From assembly GCF_004571175.1 (NCBI RefSeq), contig NZ_CP038273.1, positions 186,001 through 250,000 of the forward strand: 64,000 nt of DNA, written 5' to 3'. The position numbers and the translations under genes are program-made. The notes beneath the pieces were generated by a model that saw only the letters and a program-made list of their open reading frames with translations, was not told the origin of the DNA and made no database searches. Positions within the stretch are counted from its first letter, which is position 1; every line of letters starts with the position of its first letter. The stretch comes from Legionella israelensis. GTDB lineage: Bacteria > Pseudomonadota > Gammaproteobacteria > Legionellales > Legionellaceae. Below are positions 40,144 through 50,148 of the stretch, piece by piece.

Positions 40144-42283
40144 TCAAACCAACCATGTCCATTAAATTAGTTATTATTTTTATTCCTGCATTTTCAGGCA
40201 AGGAAAGTAGTGCTTCGGGATGAAATTGCACGGCATGAATGGGTAATGACTGATGTGTGATGGCCATAATAACATTATCATCCCCACTTACAGCTGTGAT
40301 GATCAATTCTTCAGGAAGATGTTCTCTGAAAGCATAGAGAGAATGATATCGCGCAGCACTAAAAGACTTCCCCAGACCATGAAAAAGCGGTGTATCTTTC
40401 TGAACCTGAATTAAAGACGACTTACCATGCATAGGATAGTCCAGCACGCCCAATGAACCGCCAAAATATTCAACAATGCCCTGTAGTCCCAAACAAACCC
40501 CAAATAAAGGCATGCCATGTGATAAAACGGCTGAAATGGTTTGACTAATATTAAAATCGGCAGGTTTTCCTGGGCCCGGAGAAAGAACGACCAGATCAAA
40601 ACGATGATCTTTCAAGTAATCAAGACATCGGTCAAAACGAACCGTGATAACCTCAGCGCCAGTCTGTCGAAAATAATTTGCCAGAGTATGCACAAATGAA
40701 TCCTGATGATCGATCAACAGTACTTTTTTATTCACACCTGTCTTTAAGTGGCTTTTTTTCGCGGACGTGAAAGGCTTGTTATTGTTCAGCATATCAAGAA
40801 ATGCAGAAGCTTTCAGCCTTGTTTCCTGCTCTTCAGCTTCAGCATTAGAGTCATACAAAAGTGTTGCCCCTACCCTTAATTCAGCGATACCTTTTTTAAT
40901 ACGGACGGTTCGTAAAACCAGGCCGGTATTCATATTGCCATCAAATCCCATCCATCCAACTGCACCGGCATACCATTTTCGCGGTGATTTTTCATGTTTT
41001 TCAATAAAGTTCATTGCCCATAGCTTGGGAGCGCCAGTTACAGTCACAACCCACATATGAGTTAAAAAAGCATCAATCGCATCAAATTCTTTTCTGAGCG
41101 TTCCTTCTACATGATCAACAGTATGAATCAGTCTCGAATACATTTCTATCTGACGTCGACCAATGACTTCTACACTCCCCGCTTCACAAATCCTAGATTT
41201 GTCATTTCGATCAACGTCCGTGCACATGGTCAGCTCAGAGGCTTCCTTTTCTGAATCTAAAAGTCTTTGAATATTTTTAGCATCCTCTATAGCATTGGTT
41301 CCTCTTTGAATCGTACCGGAAATAGGACAGGTTTCTACACGATTGCCTTGAACACGGACATACATCTCTGGAGAAGCACCAACCAGATATTCTCCTTCTC
41401 CAAGATTGATAAAAAAGCCATAGGGAGATGGATTTAACTGGCGCATGCGACGAAACAAACTGGAAGGCTGCTCAGTAAAATGACTATAAAAAGTCTGACT
41501 TGGAACAACTTCAAAGAGATCACCGCAAGCAAAACGTTCTTTTGCTAATTCCACAATTCTGGCGTATTCACCCACCTCATGATCGGCCTTTTTTGTTGGT
41601 TTATCTTCAGAGTAATATGGATATCCAGTACCCTCACGTGTAAGATAAGCGGTTGTTTTCTTACCATATTCAAACTCATAACGTCTTATAAACGCCTCTT
41701 CTTTACGATGATTCACAACGTAAATTTCATCGGGTAAATACAGGACCATGTCACGTTGTTCCATATCCCGCACTTGATGCTTGTGCAAGGCTTCAAATTG
41801 AAAAATAAGGTCATAACCAAAAGCACCATAAACTCCAAGATAAGGTTCATCAGGGCTTTTAAAGAAGGCTATTAATTCCCTTAATACACTAAACACTGAA
41901 GGTTGACGACTCCGCTCTTCCTCACTAAAGAAAGATTCAGATGTAAGGATTTCAAGCTCACAGTTTTCCTGTGACTCTGAAACCAGAACAGCCATGTTTA
42001 ATCCATGCAATAAAGGAGAGATGATTTGCATTAATATTTTGCCGCGTGAATTTAAGGCTTTAATCCGGATTTTTTTCTGTCGACATTCAATAACCAAGGG
42101 TGGATTAAAAAAACCAATGTCCCAGCAGGTATAGCGACCAGGATACTCATAGCTCGAAGCAAATAAAGCACCTTGATGTGCATCCAATTTATCAATAAGT
42201 GATTCAATAGCCTGTCCATAAATAAGTTTTTCCTGAGTGATTGATATATTCACTCCTCCTGATGTTTTAACAGACCGAAACAT
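40136..42283 (-). CDS. trpEG: Fused anthranilate synthase TrpE(G)
   Basis: This 715-residue protein joins an anthranilate synthase component I with the glutamine amidotransferase component II, and so makes anthranilate from chorismate and glutamine alone. The TrpE part shows YSRLIHTVDHVEGTLR, CPISGTIQRGTNA and GAVGWMGFDGNMNTGLVLRT. The TrpG part (after residue about 520) shows VLSPGPGKPADF, nucleophile GVCLGLQGIVEYFGG and VQFHPEALLS. Fusions like this are known in Rhizobium and some Legionella-related bacteria. The gene is not next to other trp genes here. Confidence 0.92.
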   Translation of the reverse strand: MFRSVKTSGGVNISITQEKLIYGQAIESLIDKLDAHQGALFASSYEYPGRYTCWDIGFFNPPLVIECRQKKIRIKALNSRGKILMQIISPLLHGLNMAVLVSESQENCELEILTSESFFSEEERSRQPSVFSVLRELIAFFKSPDEPYLGVYGAFGYDLIFQFEALHKHQVRDMEQRDMVLYLPDEIYVVNHRKEEAFIRRYEFEYGKKTTAYLTREGTGYPYYSEDKPTKKADHEVGEYARIVELAKERFACGDLFEVVPSQTFYSHFTEQPSSLFRRMRQLNPSPYGFFINLGEGEYLVGASPEMYVRVQGNRVETCPISGTIQRGTNAIEDAKNIQRLLDSEKEASELTMCTDVDRNDKSRICEAGSVEVIGRRQIEMYSRLIHTVDHVEGTLRKEFDAIDAFLTHMWVVTVTGAPKLWAMNFIEKHEKSPRKWYAGAVGWMGFDGNMNTGLVLRTVRIKKGIAELRVGATLLYDSNAEAEEQETRLKASAFLDMLNNNKPFTSAKKSHLKTGVNKKVLLIDHQDSFVHTLANYFRQTGAEVITVRFDRCLDYLKDHRFDLVVLSPGPGKPADFNISQTISAVLSHGMPLFGVCLGLQGIVEYFGGSLGVLDYPMHGKSSLIQVQKDTPLFHGLGKSFSAARYHSLYAFREHLPEELIITAVSGDDNVIMAITHQSLPIHAVQFHPEALLSLPENAGIKIITNLMDMVGLNA

Positions 42284-42371
42284 AAATGAATTACTCTTAG
42301 CATCAAAACGTGAAAACGGATTATCTTACTGTATACAATATTAATAAAAAAGGGAATGTGGCGTGCTTTTT
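42284..42371 (-). other. trpE(G) leader region
   Basis: A short A+T-rich leader precedes trpE(G). A possible -10 (GATAAT) is seen on the minus strand, but with a weak -35 (TTTATT, 17 bases away). I see no leader peptide with tandem Trp codons. Confidence 0.3.
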
Positions 42372-42518
42372 TTAACTCATGTTACGCAGCATGGTATTTT
42401 TAGAACATTTGGACGCAATTTGGAATTTTAAAGCACAGTGTACATGGAGTAAATGAGCATTTGAAATTCCAAATTGCGTCCAAAGAGGCAAAAAAACGAA
42501 GCTCGTAACATGAGTAAA
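42372..42518. repeat. Nested palindromic element, about 147 bp, between trpE(G) and gatC
   Basis: Two nested inverted repeats are visible. The outer arms ACTCATGTTACG (42375-42386) and CGTAACATGAGT (42504-42515) are exact inverses. The inner 25-base arms (42408-42432 and 42460-42484, key core GGACGCAATTTGGAATTT) differ by one base. The whole can fold on itself and lies in an intergenic gap between divergent genes, which fits a MITE or REP-type mobile repeat. No ORF in it is credible. Confidence 0.7.
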
Positions 42519-42628
42519 CAATAAAAATTGCGGGAAATATGAGTTTATCTTCTCATTCATTTAAAATATGAGATTTCAGAATTTGTTTTTAACCGATATA
42601 ATGACCGTTTTTCAAAATAGGTGGCATA

Positions 42629-42928
42629 ATGACGCTTAAAGCAAAAGATTTGCAAAAAATATCCGAGCTGGCTTGTCTGGATATAGAAAATGAAAGTGAA
42701 CTTCTAGGGCAGGATGTCAATAAAATCATGGATTTTGTTGAGCAGTTAAGATCAGTCAACACAAATGGCACCGCACCACTGTTCCACCCTTTTGATCTTC
42801 ACCAACCCTTAAGAGCAGATGTGATCAGTGAAGAAAATTGTGCAGCTGAACTGGAAGAAATAGCCCCTTTGTTTGATGAAGAAAATAGCCATTATCTTGT
42901 TCCTCAAGTGATTGATTCCGGGAAATAG
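42629..42928 (+). CDS. gatC: Glutamyl-tRNA(Gln) amidotransferase subunit C
   Basis: GatC is the small stabilising subunit of the GatCAB amidotransferase, which converts Glu-tRNA(Gln), and often Asp-tRNA(Asn), to the amidated form. The 99-residue protein has the conserved LACLDIENESE and DVNKIMDFVEQL, and ends with HYLVPQVID. AGGTGG precedes the ATG, and gatA follows after 3 bases. Confidence 0.94.
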   Translation: MTLKAKDLQKISELACLDIENESELLGQDVNKIMDFVEQLRSVNTNGTAPLFHPFDLHQPLRADVISEENCAAELEEIAPLFDEENSHYLVPQVIDSGK

Positions 42929-42931
42929 TCT

Positions 42932-44374
42932 ATGCATCGATTATCGATAAAGCAATTATCCGAAGCACTTCATCAACGTGAAATATCGAGTGTTGAACTG
43001 ACGCAATATTTTTTGAAACGAATCGTACAACATCAGTCATTAAATGCTTTTATCTGTACAAATGAAGAACAAGCTTTACAAAAAGCAAAAGCTGCAGATC
43101 AGTCTATTCAGAAAGGTCAGACCAATACCTTAACAGGCATTCCCATGGCTCACAAAGATATTTTCTGCACAAAACACCTGCCAACCACATGTGCATCCAA
43201 CATGTTATCTCATTATGTATCCCCTTTTGATGCAACCATAGTAAAAAAGCTGGATGAGCAAGGAACAGTGATGCTCGGAAAAACCAATATGGATGAATTT
43301 GGCATGGGTTCTTCCAGTGAAAAGAGTTTTTTCGGTGCTGTGCAAAATCCCTGGGACACTTCACGGGTTGCCGGCGGCTCCTCTGGTGGATCGGCTGTGG
43401 CTGTAGCAGCTTCTCTCATACCATTTGCCACAGCCACAGATACAGGCGGCTCCATAAGGCAGCCAGCCGCTTTTTGCGGCATTTCAGGGATTAAACCCAC
43501 TTATGGTTTATTATCACGCTATGGTATGGTGGCTTATGCTTCAAGTCTTGAACAGGCAGGGCCAATGGCGAGAAGCGCCGAAGATCTAGCCTATATTTTA
43601 CAAGCCATGGCAGGACATGATCCTAAAGATTCAACTTCCGTCAATCACAGCATTCCCGATTATAGCCTTAACCTGAACAAACCTTTAGCCAATTTGCGAA
43701 TCGGCCTCCCCTCTTGTTTTTTTCGACCAGGAGTGGATGCTAACGTTCAACAATTGATTTATGATGCTGCAAAGCTCTATGAGCAGGAAGGCGCTGAAAT
43801 TGTTGAACTGAATTTAACACTTGAATCTTTATGGGTTCCCTGTTACTACGTGATTGCCTGTGCTGAGGCATCATCCAATCTTTCACGCTATGATGGCATC
43901 CGTTTTGGTCATCGAAGTAAAAAGGCTGATACGGTACATGATATGATTAAGCATTCACGTAATGAAGGTTTTGGTTTAGAAGTTAAACGACGTATTTTAA
44001 CCGGAGTCCATGTTTTATCGACCGGCTATTTTGATGCTTATTATTTACAGGCACTTAAAATACGCCGTCTCATTCAAAATGAATTACTGGAGAGCTTAAA
44101 AACGGTCGATGTCATTCTTGGACCCACTGCGCCCACTTGTGCTTTTAAGCAAAAGAAACACAGCGATCCAGTGCAAAATTATCTTGCGGATGTATTCACT
44201 GTTGCCGCTAATCTTGCCGGCCTTCCTGCAATTTCCATACCGGCAGGATTTTCTCAAGGTCTTCCTGTGGGTTTACAGTTAACCGGACGATTTTTCAGTG
44301 AAGATCAATTGCTGAACATTGCACATCAATATCAGCAACGAACACACTGGCATCAAGTTCATCCAACAGAATAA
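42932..44374 (+). CDS. gatA: Glutamyl-tRNA(Gln) amidotransferase subunit A
   Basis: GatA hydrolyses glutamine and channels ammonia to GatB. The 480-residue amidase shows the Ser-Ser-Lys triad: Lys in IPMAHKDIF, Ser in [14 protein letters not shown] and the second Ser in [15 protein letters not shown]. It continues [23 protein letters not shown], here only the first part [17 protein letters not shown]. It lies between gatC and gatB. Confidence 0.97.
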   Translation: MHRLSIKQLSEALHQREISSVELTQYFLKRIVQHQSLNAFICTNEEQALQKAKAADQSIQKGQTNTLTGIPMAHKDIFCTKHLPTTCASNMLSHYVSPFDATIVKKLDEQGTVMLGKTNMDEFGMGSSSEKSFFGAVQNPWDTSRVAGGSSGGSAVAVAASLIPFATATDTGGSIRQPAAFCGISGIKPTYGLLSRYGMVAYASSLEQAGPMARSAEDLAYILQAMAGHDPKDSTSVNHSIPDYSLNLNKPLANLRIGLPSCFFRPGVDANVQQLIYDAAKLYEQEGAEIVELNLTLESLWVPCYYVIACAEASSNLSRYDGIRFGHRSKKADTVHDMIKHSRNEGFGLEVKRRILTGVHVLSTGYFDAYYLQALKIRRLIQNELLESLKTVDVILGPTAPTCAFKQKKHSDPVQNYLADVFTVAANLAGLPAISIPAGFSQGLPVGLQLTGRFFSEDQLLNIAHQYQQRTHWHQVHPTE

Positions 44375-44382
44375 GGTTAGAT

Positions 44383-45819
44383 ATGGAATGGGATACAGTT
44401 ATTGGTCTGGAAATTCATGCCCAGTTAAAAACAGTTTCAAAACTCTTTTCCGGTGCCCCCACCGATTTCGGCGCCAAGGCTAATACCCAAACCAGCTTTA
44501 TCGATGCTGGCTTACCTGGTGTTTTACCTGTATTGAATAAACAAGCCGTCTTTTTAGCTGTTCGATTTGGTCTTGCAATTGATGGAGAAATTAATAATTT
44601 TTCAACCTTTGAGCGAAAAAATTATTTTTATCCTGATCTGCCAAAAGGATATCAAATAAGCCAATATCAACGACCAATTATCAGCAATGGTTATCTGCTT
44701 ATTAATGAGGGATTCAAAAATCAAAAACAAATATTGATTAGCAGAGCTCATCTGGAAGAAGATGCGGGTAAGTCAATACACAATATTCATAACCATTATA
44801 CAGGTATTGACTTAAATCGTGCTGGCACCCCTTTACTTGAAATTGTAACGGCTCCATGCATGAATTCAGCCGACGAGGCCATTAGCTTTTTGAAAAAACT
44901 TCATTTGTTGGTTAGGTTTCTTGATATTTGTGATGGAAACATGCAGGAAGGTTCTTTTCGCTGTGATGTTAATTTATCCCTTAAGCCAAAAGGCTCAGAA
45001 AAATTTGGCACTCGTGCCGAGTTAAAGAACCTTAACTCTTTTCGATTTATTGAAAAGGCTATTTTATATGAACAAGCCAGGCAACAGGAGTTGTTGGAAA
45101 ATGGTCAACCTGTACTTGCACAGACACGATTATTTTGTCCGGAGACAGGAACCACCCAATTGCTCAGGAAAAAAGAAACGGAAGCTGACTACCGCTATTT
45201 CCCTGACCCGGACTTATTGCCAATTCATATCACGAGTGAAGACATTGAAAAAATAAAAAACAATATGCCTGATCGACCAGAGTGCATAAGAGCAGAAATG
45301 GCAAAAAATCCATTAATGACTGAGGAAGATATACAGTTTATTCTTTCCTCACCTGCCGTATATCGTTTTTTTATTGCCATCAGAGGACAGACAAAAGCTG
45401 ATGAAAAACTCATTATTAACTGGCTAAAAGGCCAATATACAGCGGCCCTTAATGAAACGCATCATAATTTTGAAAAGCCTCCCGTAGCCGCTTCACAAAT
45501 GGCCGCCCTTCTTAATTTATTAACGGAAAAAAAAATCAACCATCACATGGCAAAAATAATATTTTCCAGACTCTGGGCTGGCGAAACAAACGTAGAAAAA
45601 ATAATGGAAACCGAAGGTTTTCAACAACAGGATGATGACTTACATCTTCGAAAATTAATTCAAGATACGATAAAAAAATACCCTCAGCAGGCCGCAGATT
45701 ATAAAGCTGGAAAAGAAAAGCTTCTTGCTTTTTTTGTGGGGCAAATCATGAAGCAAAGTAAAGGAACAGCAAACCCTGAACAGGTTAATCAATTATTCAA
45801 AGAAGAACTCAAGAAATAA
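44383..45819 (+). CDS. gatB: Aspartyl/glutamyl-tRNA amidotransferase subunit B
   Basis: GatB phosphorylates the mischarged tRNA amino acid and transfers ammonia from GatA. The 478-residue protein has GLEIHAQLKTVSKLFSGAP, FERKNYFYPDLPKGYQISQY, DLNRAGTPLLEIVT and the YRYFPDPDLLP motif, plus the C-terminal YqeY-like tail. It is the last gene of gatCAB and converges with rnpB. Confidence 0.97.
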   Translation: MEWDTVIGLEIHAQLKTVSKLFSGAPTDFGAKANTQTSFIDAGLPGVLPVLNKQAVFLAVRFGLAIDGEINNFSTFERKNYFYPDLPKGYQISQYQRPIISNGYLLINEGFKNQKQILISRAHLEEDAGKSIHNIHNHYTGIDLNRAGTPLLEIVTAPCMNSADEAISFLKKLHLLVRFLDICDGNMQEGSFRCDVNLSLKPKGSEKFGTRAELKNLNSFRFIEKAILYEQARQQELLENGQPVLAQTRLFCPETGTTQLLRKKETEADYRYFPDPDLLPIHITSEDIEKIKNNMPDRPECIRAEMAKNPLMTEEDIQFILSSPAVYRFFIAIRGQTKADEKLIINWLKGQYTAALNETHHNFEKPPVAASQMAALLNLLTEKKINHHMAKIIFSRLWAGETNVEKIMETEGFQQQDDDLHLRKLIQDTIKKYPQQAADYKAGKEKLLAFFVGQIMKQSKGTANPEQVNQLFKEELKK

Positions 45820-46008
45820 GGAAAAGACCGTTCAAAGAGGATGGGTTAAAATCCTGGCTGACAATTGCTCTTAAGTGCGGTTAAAAAATCATGCTTTGAT
45901 TGTAAGAGATCAATCTCCTGCCTTGAACAGACGTATTTGGTCCATCTTGCGCTTTTTCAGTCTTATTTTCGTTCAGGCTCACCAAGCAGGTGCCAATCCG
46001 TTATAAAA

Positions 46009-46405
46009 AAGTCGGTCGATAAGCCGGGTTCTGTCGTGGGTAATCATTCATCTGGGATACACGTCACCGTATACCTCAAGCGACCTACCCGAATCCCGTA
46101 CGGACCGTACGTGATGGCAAATCAGCCAAATGGATTCCTATTTGGTCTTGCTCCAAGTGGGGTTTTCCCTGCCACGACTGTTACCAATCGCGCGGTGCGC
46201 TCTTACCGCACCATTTCACCCTTACCTGTTTGTCGCTTAGCAATAACAGGCGGTATATTTTCTGTGGCACTTTCCGTAGGCTTACGCCTCCCAGGCGTTA
46301 CCTGGCACTCTGTCCTGAGGAGCCCGGACTTTCCTCCCTTTGCAGGCCAGTTGAGTTTTAAATTCAACTGAGCCTGAAACAAAGAGCGATTACCTGACCG
46401 ACTTT
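46009..46405 (-). ncRNA. rnpB: RNase P RNA
   Basis: The minus strand carries the catalytic RNA that matures tRNA 5' ends. The core is visible: the 5' AAGTCGGTC pairs with 3' GACCGACTT (helix P1), the P4-like GAGGAAAGTCCGGGCTCC is at about 46323-46341, the GCCAGGTAACGCCTGG block follows, then AGGTAAGGGTGAAATGGTGC, GGTAACAGTC, GCAAGACCAAATAGG and the 3' CCCACGACAGAACCCGGCTT. A run of T follows the 3' end at about 46010-46005. It is 38 bases downstream of fis. Ends are estimated by P1 pairing. Confidence 0.96.
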
Positions 46406-46443
46406 GTTATCAATACTAGCAAAATGAATAGCAAAAAGCCAGA

Positions 46444-46731
46444 TTAAACGTCACGTGTTCCAATAAATTCATCATCAAAATAACGCTTTAACTTAGTACG
46501 TAAAGTACCGCGACTAACACCTAAAACGCGTGCAGCTTTTGATTGATTATAACGGGTTAATTCCATCACCGTGCGAAAAAGAGGAGCTTCAACTTCTTCA
46601 ACTATTAATTGATAAAGATTTAAATTAGCGTTTCGATTATTCACTGTATTTAAATAGTTTTTTACAGCACTGATCACATGATTTGATAGCGCGCTTTCAT
46701 TCTGCATCACATCTTGTAATACTGCATTCAT
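46444..46731 (-). CDS. fis: Fis-family DNA-binding protein
   Basis: The 95-residue protein has the C-terminal helix-turn-helix of Fis (TRYNQSKAARVLGVSRGTL followed by RTKLKRYF) and a partially conserved N-terminal part. Fis bends DNA and controls growth-phase genes. Legionella carries several Fis paralogues, some of which control virulence genes; I cannot say which paralogue this is. AGGAG precedes the ATG and rnpB follows 38 bases after the stop. Confidence 0.9.
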   Translation of the reverse strand: MNAVLQDVMQNESALSNHVISAVKNYLNTVNNRNANLNLYQLIVEEVEAPLFRTVMELTRYNQSKAARVLGVSRGTLRTKLKRYFDDEFIGTRDV

Positions 46732-47185
46732 TTTTTATCTCCTAACCTGATAAACATGTTAACTAATACTCTCATATGAGTCATTCATGGAGCATTGTGG
46801 ACTATATAGTATCAAACATTACAATCTATGTAAATATTGATCTAATCATATTCATTTCTTAAGGGAATATTAAGTGATTTTTTGACTAATTGCAATACAT
46901 CACAAACTCAATTCAGGCAATGGAATTAAAAAAACGCCAAAATGTCCATAATTAACGTGTTCACTATAAAAGCAATTATGTCTTTTATATCGCTAGACGA
47001 GTGTCATATAGAAGTAAAATGCATTGGTTTAACAATTGCAGAGTGAGATGTGCTGAATTTTAGACATTTTGGAAAATAAAGTCTGAATATGGTCCTTGCG
47101 AAGCGAAGCAATCACAGATGTTGATTAAAATCCCGTTATACTTCGCTACGACAAAAGATAGGCGCACAGAGTCTAATAAGTTGGT
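46732..47185. other. A+T-rich fis upstream region with repeat remnants
   Basis: These 450 bases hold no gene that I can support. CCAAAATGTC (46937-46946) and GACATTTTGG (47063-47072) are exact inverted copies 116 bases apart. Downstream, CCTTGCGAAGCGAAGCAATC (from 47093) resembles the short palindromic repeats with core GCGAAGCGACGAAGCAATC found across related genomes. Both look like repeat debris. Confidence 0.4.
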
Positions 47186-47551
47186 TTAATCAATGGTAAA
47201 ACTTTCACCGCAACCACACTGCCCCGTTTGATTTGGATTATGAAATATAAATTTATGGTTCAATCCTTGTTTAACATAATCGATTTCCATCCCTTTAAGA
47301 AAAGGATAACTTTTTTTATCGATGCAAAGTAAATAATGATCTAAAAAAGGAGTCACAATATCATTATCCTCAGGCGAAGAAACATAATCAATGACATAAG
47401 ACCAGCCGGAACAACCCGTTTTTTTTACAGAAAAACGAATCCCTTTATTTTCATCATTTTTAGATAAATAAGTTAAAATGTGTCTTTCTGCCGCGGGTGT
47501 CAACGAAACCATTGGCTCATTCTCATTCGAATGTTGCATCACTATTGTCAT
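47186..47551 (-). CDS. iscA: A-type iron-sulfur carrier protein (IscA/HesB family)
   Basis: The 121-residue protein has the A-type carrier Cys positions GCSGWSYVIDY and the C-terminal QCGCGESFTID, plus LTPAAERHILTYL. A-type carriers pass 4Fe-4S clusters to apoproteins. GAGG lies 6 bases before the ATG at 47551; the frame begins 29 bases inside the upstream IscU-like gene, so translation is coupled. Whether it is IscA, SufA or ErpA by function cannot be told from sequence alone. Confidence 0.85.
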   Translation of the reverse strand: MTIVMQHSNENEPMVSLTPAAERHILTYLSKNDENKGIRFSVKKTGCSGWSYVIDYVSSPEDNDIVTPFLDHYLLCIDKKSYPFLKGMEIDYVKQGLNHKFIFHNPNQTGQCGCGESFTID

Positions 47552-47939
47552 GATTTACCTCTTTTAATTTCTTTTTCATTCTCTTGATAATTTCAGTATA
47601 GATGTCCTCAATTCGTATGGCTACGGGATACTGGGTATCAGGAACGTCAAAGAGTTCAAGAATCTGCTGATAATTCCATCTTGGATGAAGATATAAGGGT
47701 TCACCTTCTAACTGCCGGCAAAGCCACTCCAACATAGCTATCGTATAAGGATTGCCTTGTGTCTTGAAACAAGCATCAGTGATTAAACCATAATGGTCAC
47801 ATCGTATTGATAATTCAATGATGCCACCAGGCCCGGCAAGACTGCTCCTGAAACTGACACAGTCATTATGTGCATCATTCAGCACACCCACATGCTCTGT
47901 AGAAAAAAAACAATCTTCAACTAATTTATTATACATCAT
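47523..47939 (-). CDS. IscU-like protein lacking the scaffold cysteines
   Basis: The 138-residue protein aligns with IscU over most of its length ([44 protein letters not shown]). The three cluster-binding Cys of IscU are not conserved: the ACGD site is AGPGGI around residues 35-40, the GCGSAIASS site is QGNPYT (residues 61-66) and the HCS site is VAIRI. Cys residues occur elsewhere (10, 27, 47, 57) but not at those positions. Canonical scaffold function is therefore doubtful. It overlaps iscS by 4 bases (ATGA) and iscA by 29 bases. Confidence 0.75.
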   Translation of the reverse strand: MMYNKLVEDCFFSTEHVGVLNDAHNDCVSFRSSLAGPGGIIELSIRCDHYGLITDACFKTQGNPYTIAMLEWLCRQLEGEPLYLHPRWNYQQILELFDVPDTQYPVAIRIEDIYTEIIKRMKKKLKEVNHDNSDATFE

Positions 47940-49102
47940 ATGGGTAATATTTCATGCAATCTTGATACTTGAGAATTGATAATGTCCACAGCATATCGTA
48001 TGTCTTCATCTGTTGTAAATCGACCGATTGACAAACGGACCGAGCTATATGCCAACTCATCACTCAACCCCAGAGCCTTAAGCACATAAGAGGGTTGTAA
48101 ACTAGCTGATGAGCAGGCAGAAGTGGTTGAAACAGCAAGATCACGTAAGGCAAGTAACAAGGAATCCCCGTCTATCCCGGAAAAACTCAGGTTGAGATTA
48201 CCGGCAATGCGCTGTATATCATGACCATTCAGGCGAATACCGGACAAATGTTTAATACCTTCCCAAAGTTTTTTTCTTAAACTTAAAATACGCCTTTGTT
48301 CTTCTTCTCGAGACTGTTCCGCTAAAGCAAAAGCCTCCCCCATACCTACAATCTGATGGGTAGCTAAAGTGCCTGAACGTAATCCAGCCTCATGCCCTCC
48401 CCCAAAACTTTGTGGTTGTAAACGGACACGCGGCCTGTTTCGTACATATAATGCTCCTATACCTTTAGGACCATAATTTTTATGAGCTGAAAATGACATT
48501 AAATCAACCGGCAACTGGTGTAAGTCAATGGGCAGCTTACCTGCACTTTGAGCAGCATCCACATGGAAAAGAATGCCTTTTTCACGAACCAAATTGCCAA
48601 TAGAGCTGATATCTTGAATCACTCCAGTTTCATTATTAACATGCATCACGGAAACTAAAATCGTTTCCTCCTGGATGGCTTCTGTAAGCGTCTGAAGATT
48701 AAGTAATCCATCCGGTTCTGGATCAAGATAGGTCACATGGAATCCTTCTTTTTCTAAATGCTTAAAGCTATCAAGCACAGCCTTGTGTTCTGTTTTCATG
48801 GTAATTAAGTGCTTACCTTTGCGTTGATAAAAATGAGCGGCACCTATAATGGCCAAATTATCAGCTTCCGTTGCACCGGAAGTAAAAACGATTTCCTGGG
48901 GTGTGGCATTGATGGAAGCTGCAACTTGAGAACGTGCATGTTCAACGGCTTCCATGGCTTTTTTACCATATACATGAGTCGTTGAGGCTGGGTTGCCGAA
49001 ATTCATCTTCTCGTAACCCAGGTAATTCACCATCACATTTATTACACGCTGGTCCACAGGTGTTGTTGACATGTAGTCAAAATATATAGGCATGTTTCTC
49101 AT
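47936..49102 (-). CDS. iscS: Cysteine desulfurase IscS
   Basis: IscS takes sulfur from cysteine for iron-sulfur clusters and tRNA thiolation. The 388-residue PLP enzyme has the Lys Schiff-base site [18 protein letters not shown] and the mobile-loop Cys in [37 protein letters not shown] is the family start. AAGGAG lies 7 bases before the ATG at 49102. It sits between trmJ and the IscU-like gene. Confidence 0.93.
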   Translation of the reverse strand: MRNMPIYFDYMSTTPVDQRVINVMVNYLGYEKMNFGNPASTTHVYGKKAMEAVEHARSQVAASINATPQEIVFTSGATEADNLAIIGAAHFYQRKGKHLITMKTEHKAVLDSFKHLEKEGFHVTYLDPEPDGLLNLQTLTEAIQEETILVSVMHVNNETGVIQDISSIGNLVREKGILFHVDAAQSAGKLPIDLHQLPVDLMSFSAHKNYGPKGIGALYVRNRPRVRLQPQSFGGGHEAGLRSGTLATHQIVGMGEAFALAEQSREEEQRRILSLRKKLWEGIKHLSGIRLNGHDIQRIAGNLNLSFSGIDGDSLLLALRDLAVSTTSACSSASLQPSYVLKALGLSDELAYSSVRLSIGRFTTDEDIRYAVDIINSQVSRLHEILPI

Positions 49103-49103
49103 A

Positions 49104-49850
49104 TTAAAACTCCTTATTATTTATTTTGGCATATTTTAGGGCATTCTGTATTCTGCTTAGCATGCCTCGTAAAAGACGCACTTCCATATCTTCTAATTGA
49201 GCTCGATTAAACAATCGTTTTATTCGCTGCATTAATCTTCTGGGATTTGACGGTTTTAAAAATCCGATTTCCAAAAGAACATCTTTTAAATGTTGATAAA
49301 AACGTTCAATATCCTGTGCTGCTGCAAGCTTGTCAGGCCGCAATTCCACCTCTACCACAGGATTCAGTATTTTCATTCGGATTTCATAAGCAATGATTTG
49401 CACAGCCTGAGCTAAATTCAGTGAACTGTATTCTGAATTAGATGGAATATGTAAATGATAATGGCAAGACAACAGCTCCTCATTGGTTAATCCAGCATGC
49501 TCTCTGCCAAAAACCAGGGCAACTTCTGTATCATCAGGTTGGGAACTGACCAGACGGGCGCAATCTGCGGGAATCAACCCGGGCAACCCGATACCTCGTG
49601 GCCTTGCACTAGTGCCGACAATCAGTTGACAGCCAAGGAGAGCTTCCTGCAGTGAGGCTGTAACTATCGCTTGAGCGACCACATCATCAGCACCTGCCGC
49701 CATGTCGTTAGCACGTTTGTCTGGAAAAAACTTCGGATTAACCAGATATAATCTACCTAATCCCATGGTTTTCATTGCTCTTGCAGCAGAGCCAATATTC
49801 CCGGGATGGGATGTCTCTACTAACACTATACGAATGGAATCAAATCTCAT
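49104..49850 (-). CDS. trmJ: tRNA (cytidine/uridine-2'-O-)-methyltransferase TrmJ
   Basis: TrmJ methylates the 2'-OH of nucleotide 32 in tRNA anticodon loops. The 248-residue SPOUT protein has [33 protein letters not shown] and [15 protein letters not shown]. It starts the isc-type unit, a common arrangement where the next gene would be iscR; here iscS follows directly after 1 base. Confidence 0.93.
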   Translation of the reverse strand: MRFDSIRIVLVETSHPGNIGSAARAMKTMGLGRLYLVNPKFFPDKRANDMAAGADDVVAQAIVTASLQEALLGCQLIVGTSARPRGIGLPGLIPADCARLVSSQPDDTEVALVFGREHAGLTNEELLSCHYHLHIPSNSEYSSLNLAQAVQIIAYEIRMKILNPVVEVELRPDKLAAAQDIERFYQHLKDVLLEIGFLKPSNPRRLMQRIKRLFNRAQLEDMEVRLLRGMLSRIQNALKYAKINNKEF

Positions 49851-50148
49851 TAAAACGGTTCATCTACATCATAATTGATAGTGCATAGTATACCGCTCAA
49901 AAAAAAATTTGCGACATTTATCCCGGATTATACAGAAGAGGATATTTTTAGTTTATATCGTGCTGTCAATATATTTTCTGAAGTGAAATAGATTTTAGAC
50001 AGAGTGAAGCGAATAGCCCGTTTCATGAACGACCTCAACCTGAAATTGCATAAATTTAAAGCCAAAAATATAATTGATCATACGTCCTAAGCTTACAAAA
50101 GAAAAAAATATGTTAGAATCGCTTCATTTTTAAGTGAACGATACCTAT
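49851..50148. other. Divergent region between trmJ and suhB
   Basis: Nearly 300 A+T-rich bases without a gene that I can support. Promoters for trmJ and suhB must lie here, but no box pair stands out. Confidence 0.4.

Noticed and set aside
42372-42560. A 62-codon ORF in the trpE(G)-gatC gap
   Set aside because: It runs through the palindromic element and is explained by the repeat structure.
45865-46371. A 168-codon plus-strand ORF
   Set aside because: It lies across the RNase P RNA gene on the minus strand, and its translation matches no protein pattern.
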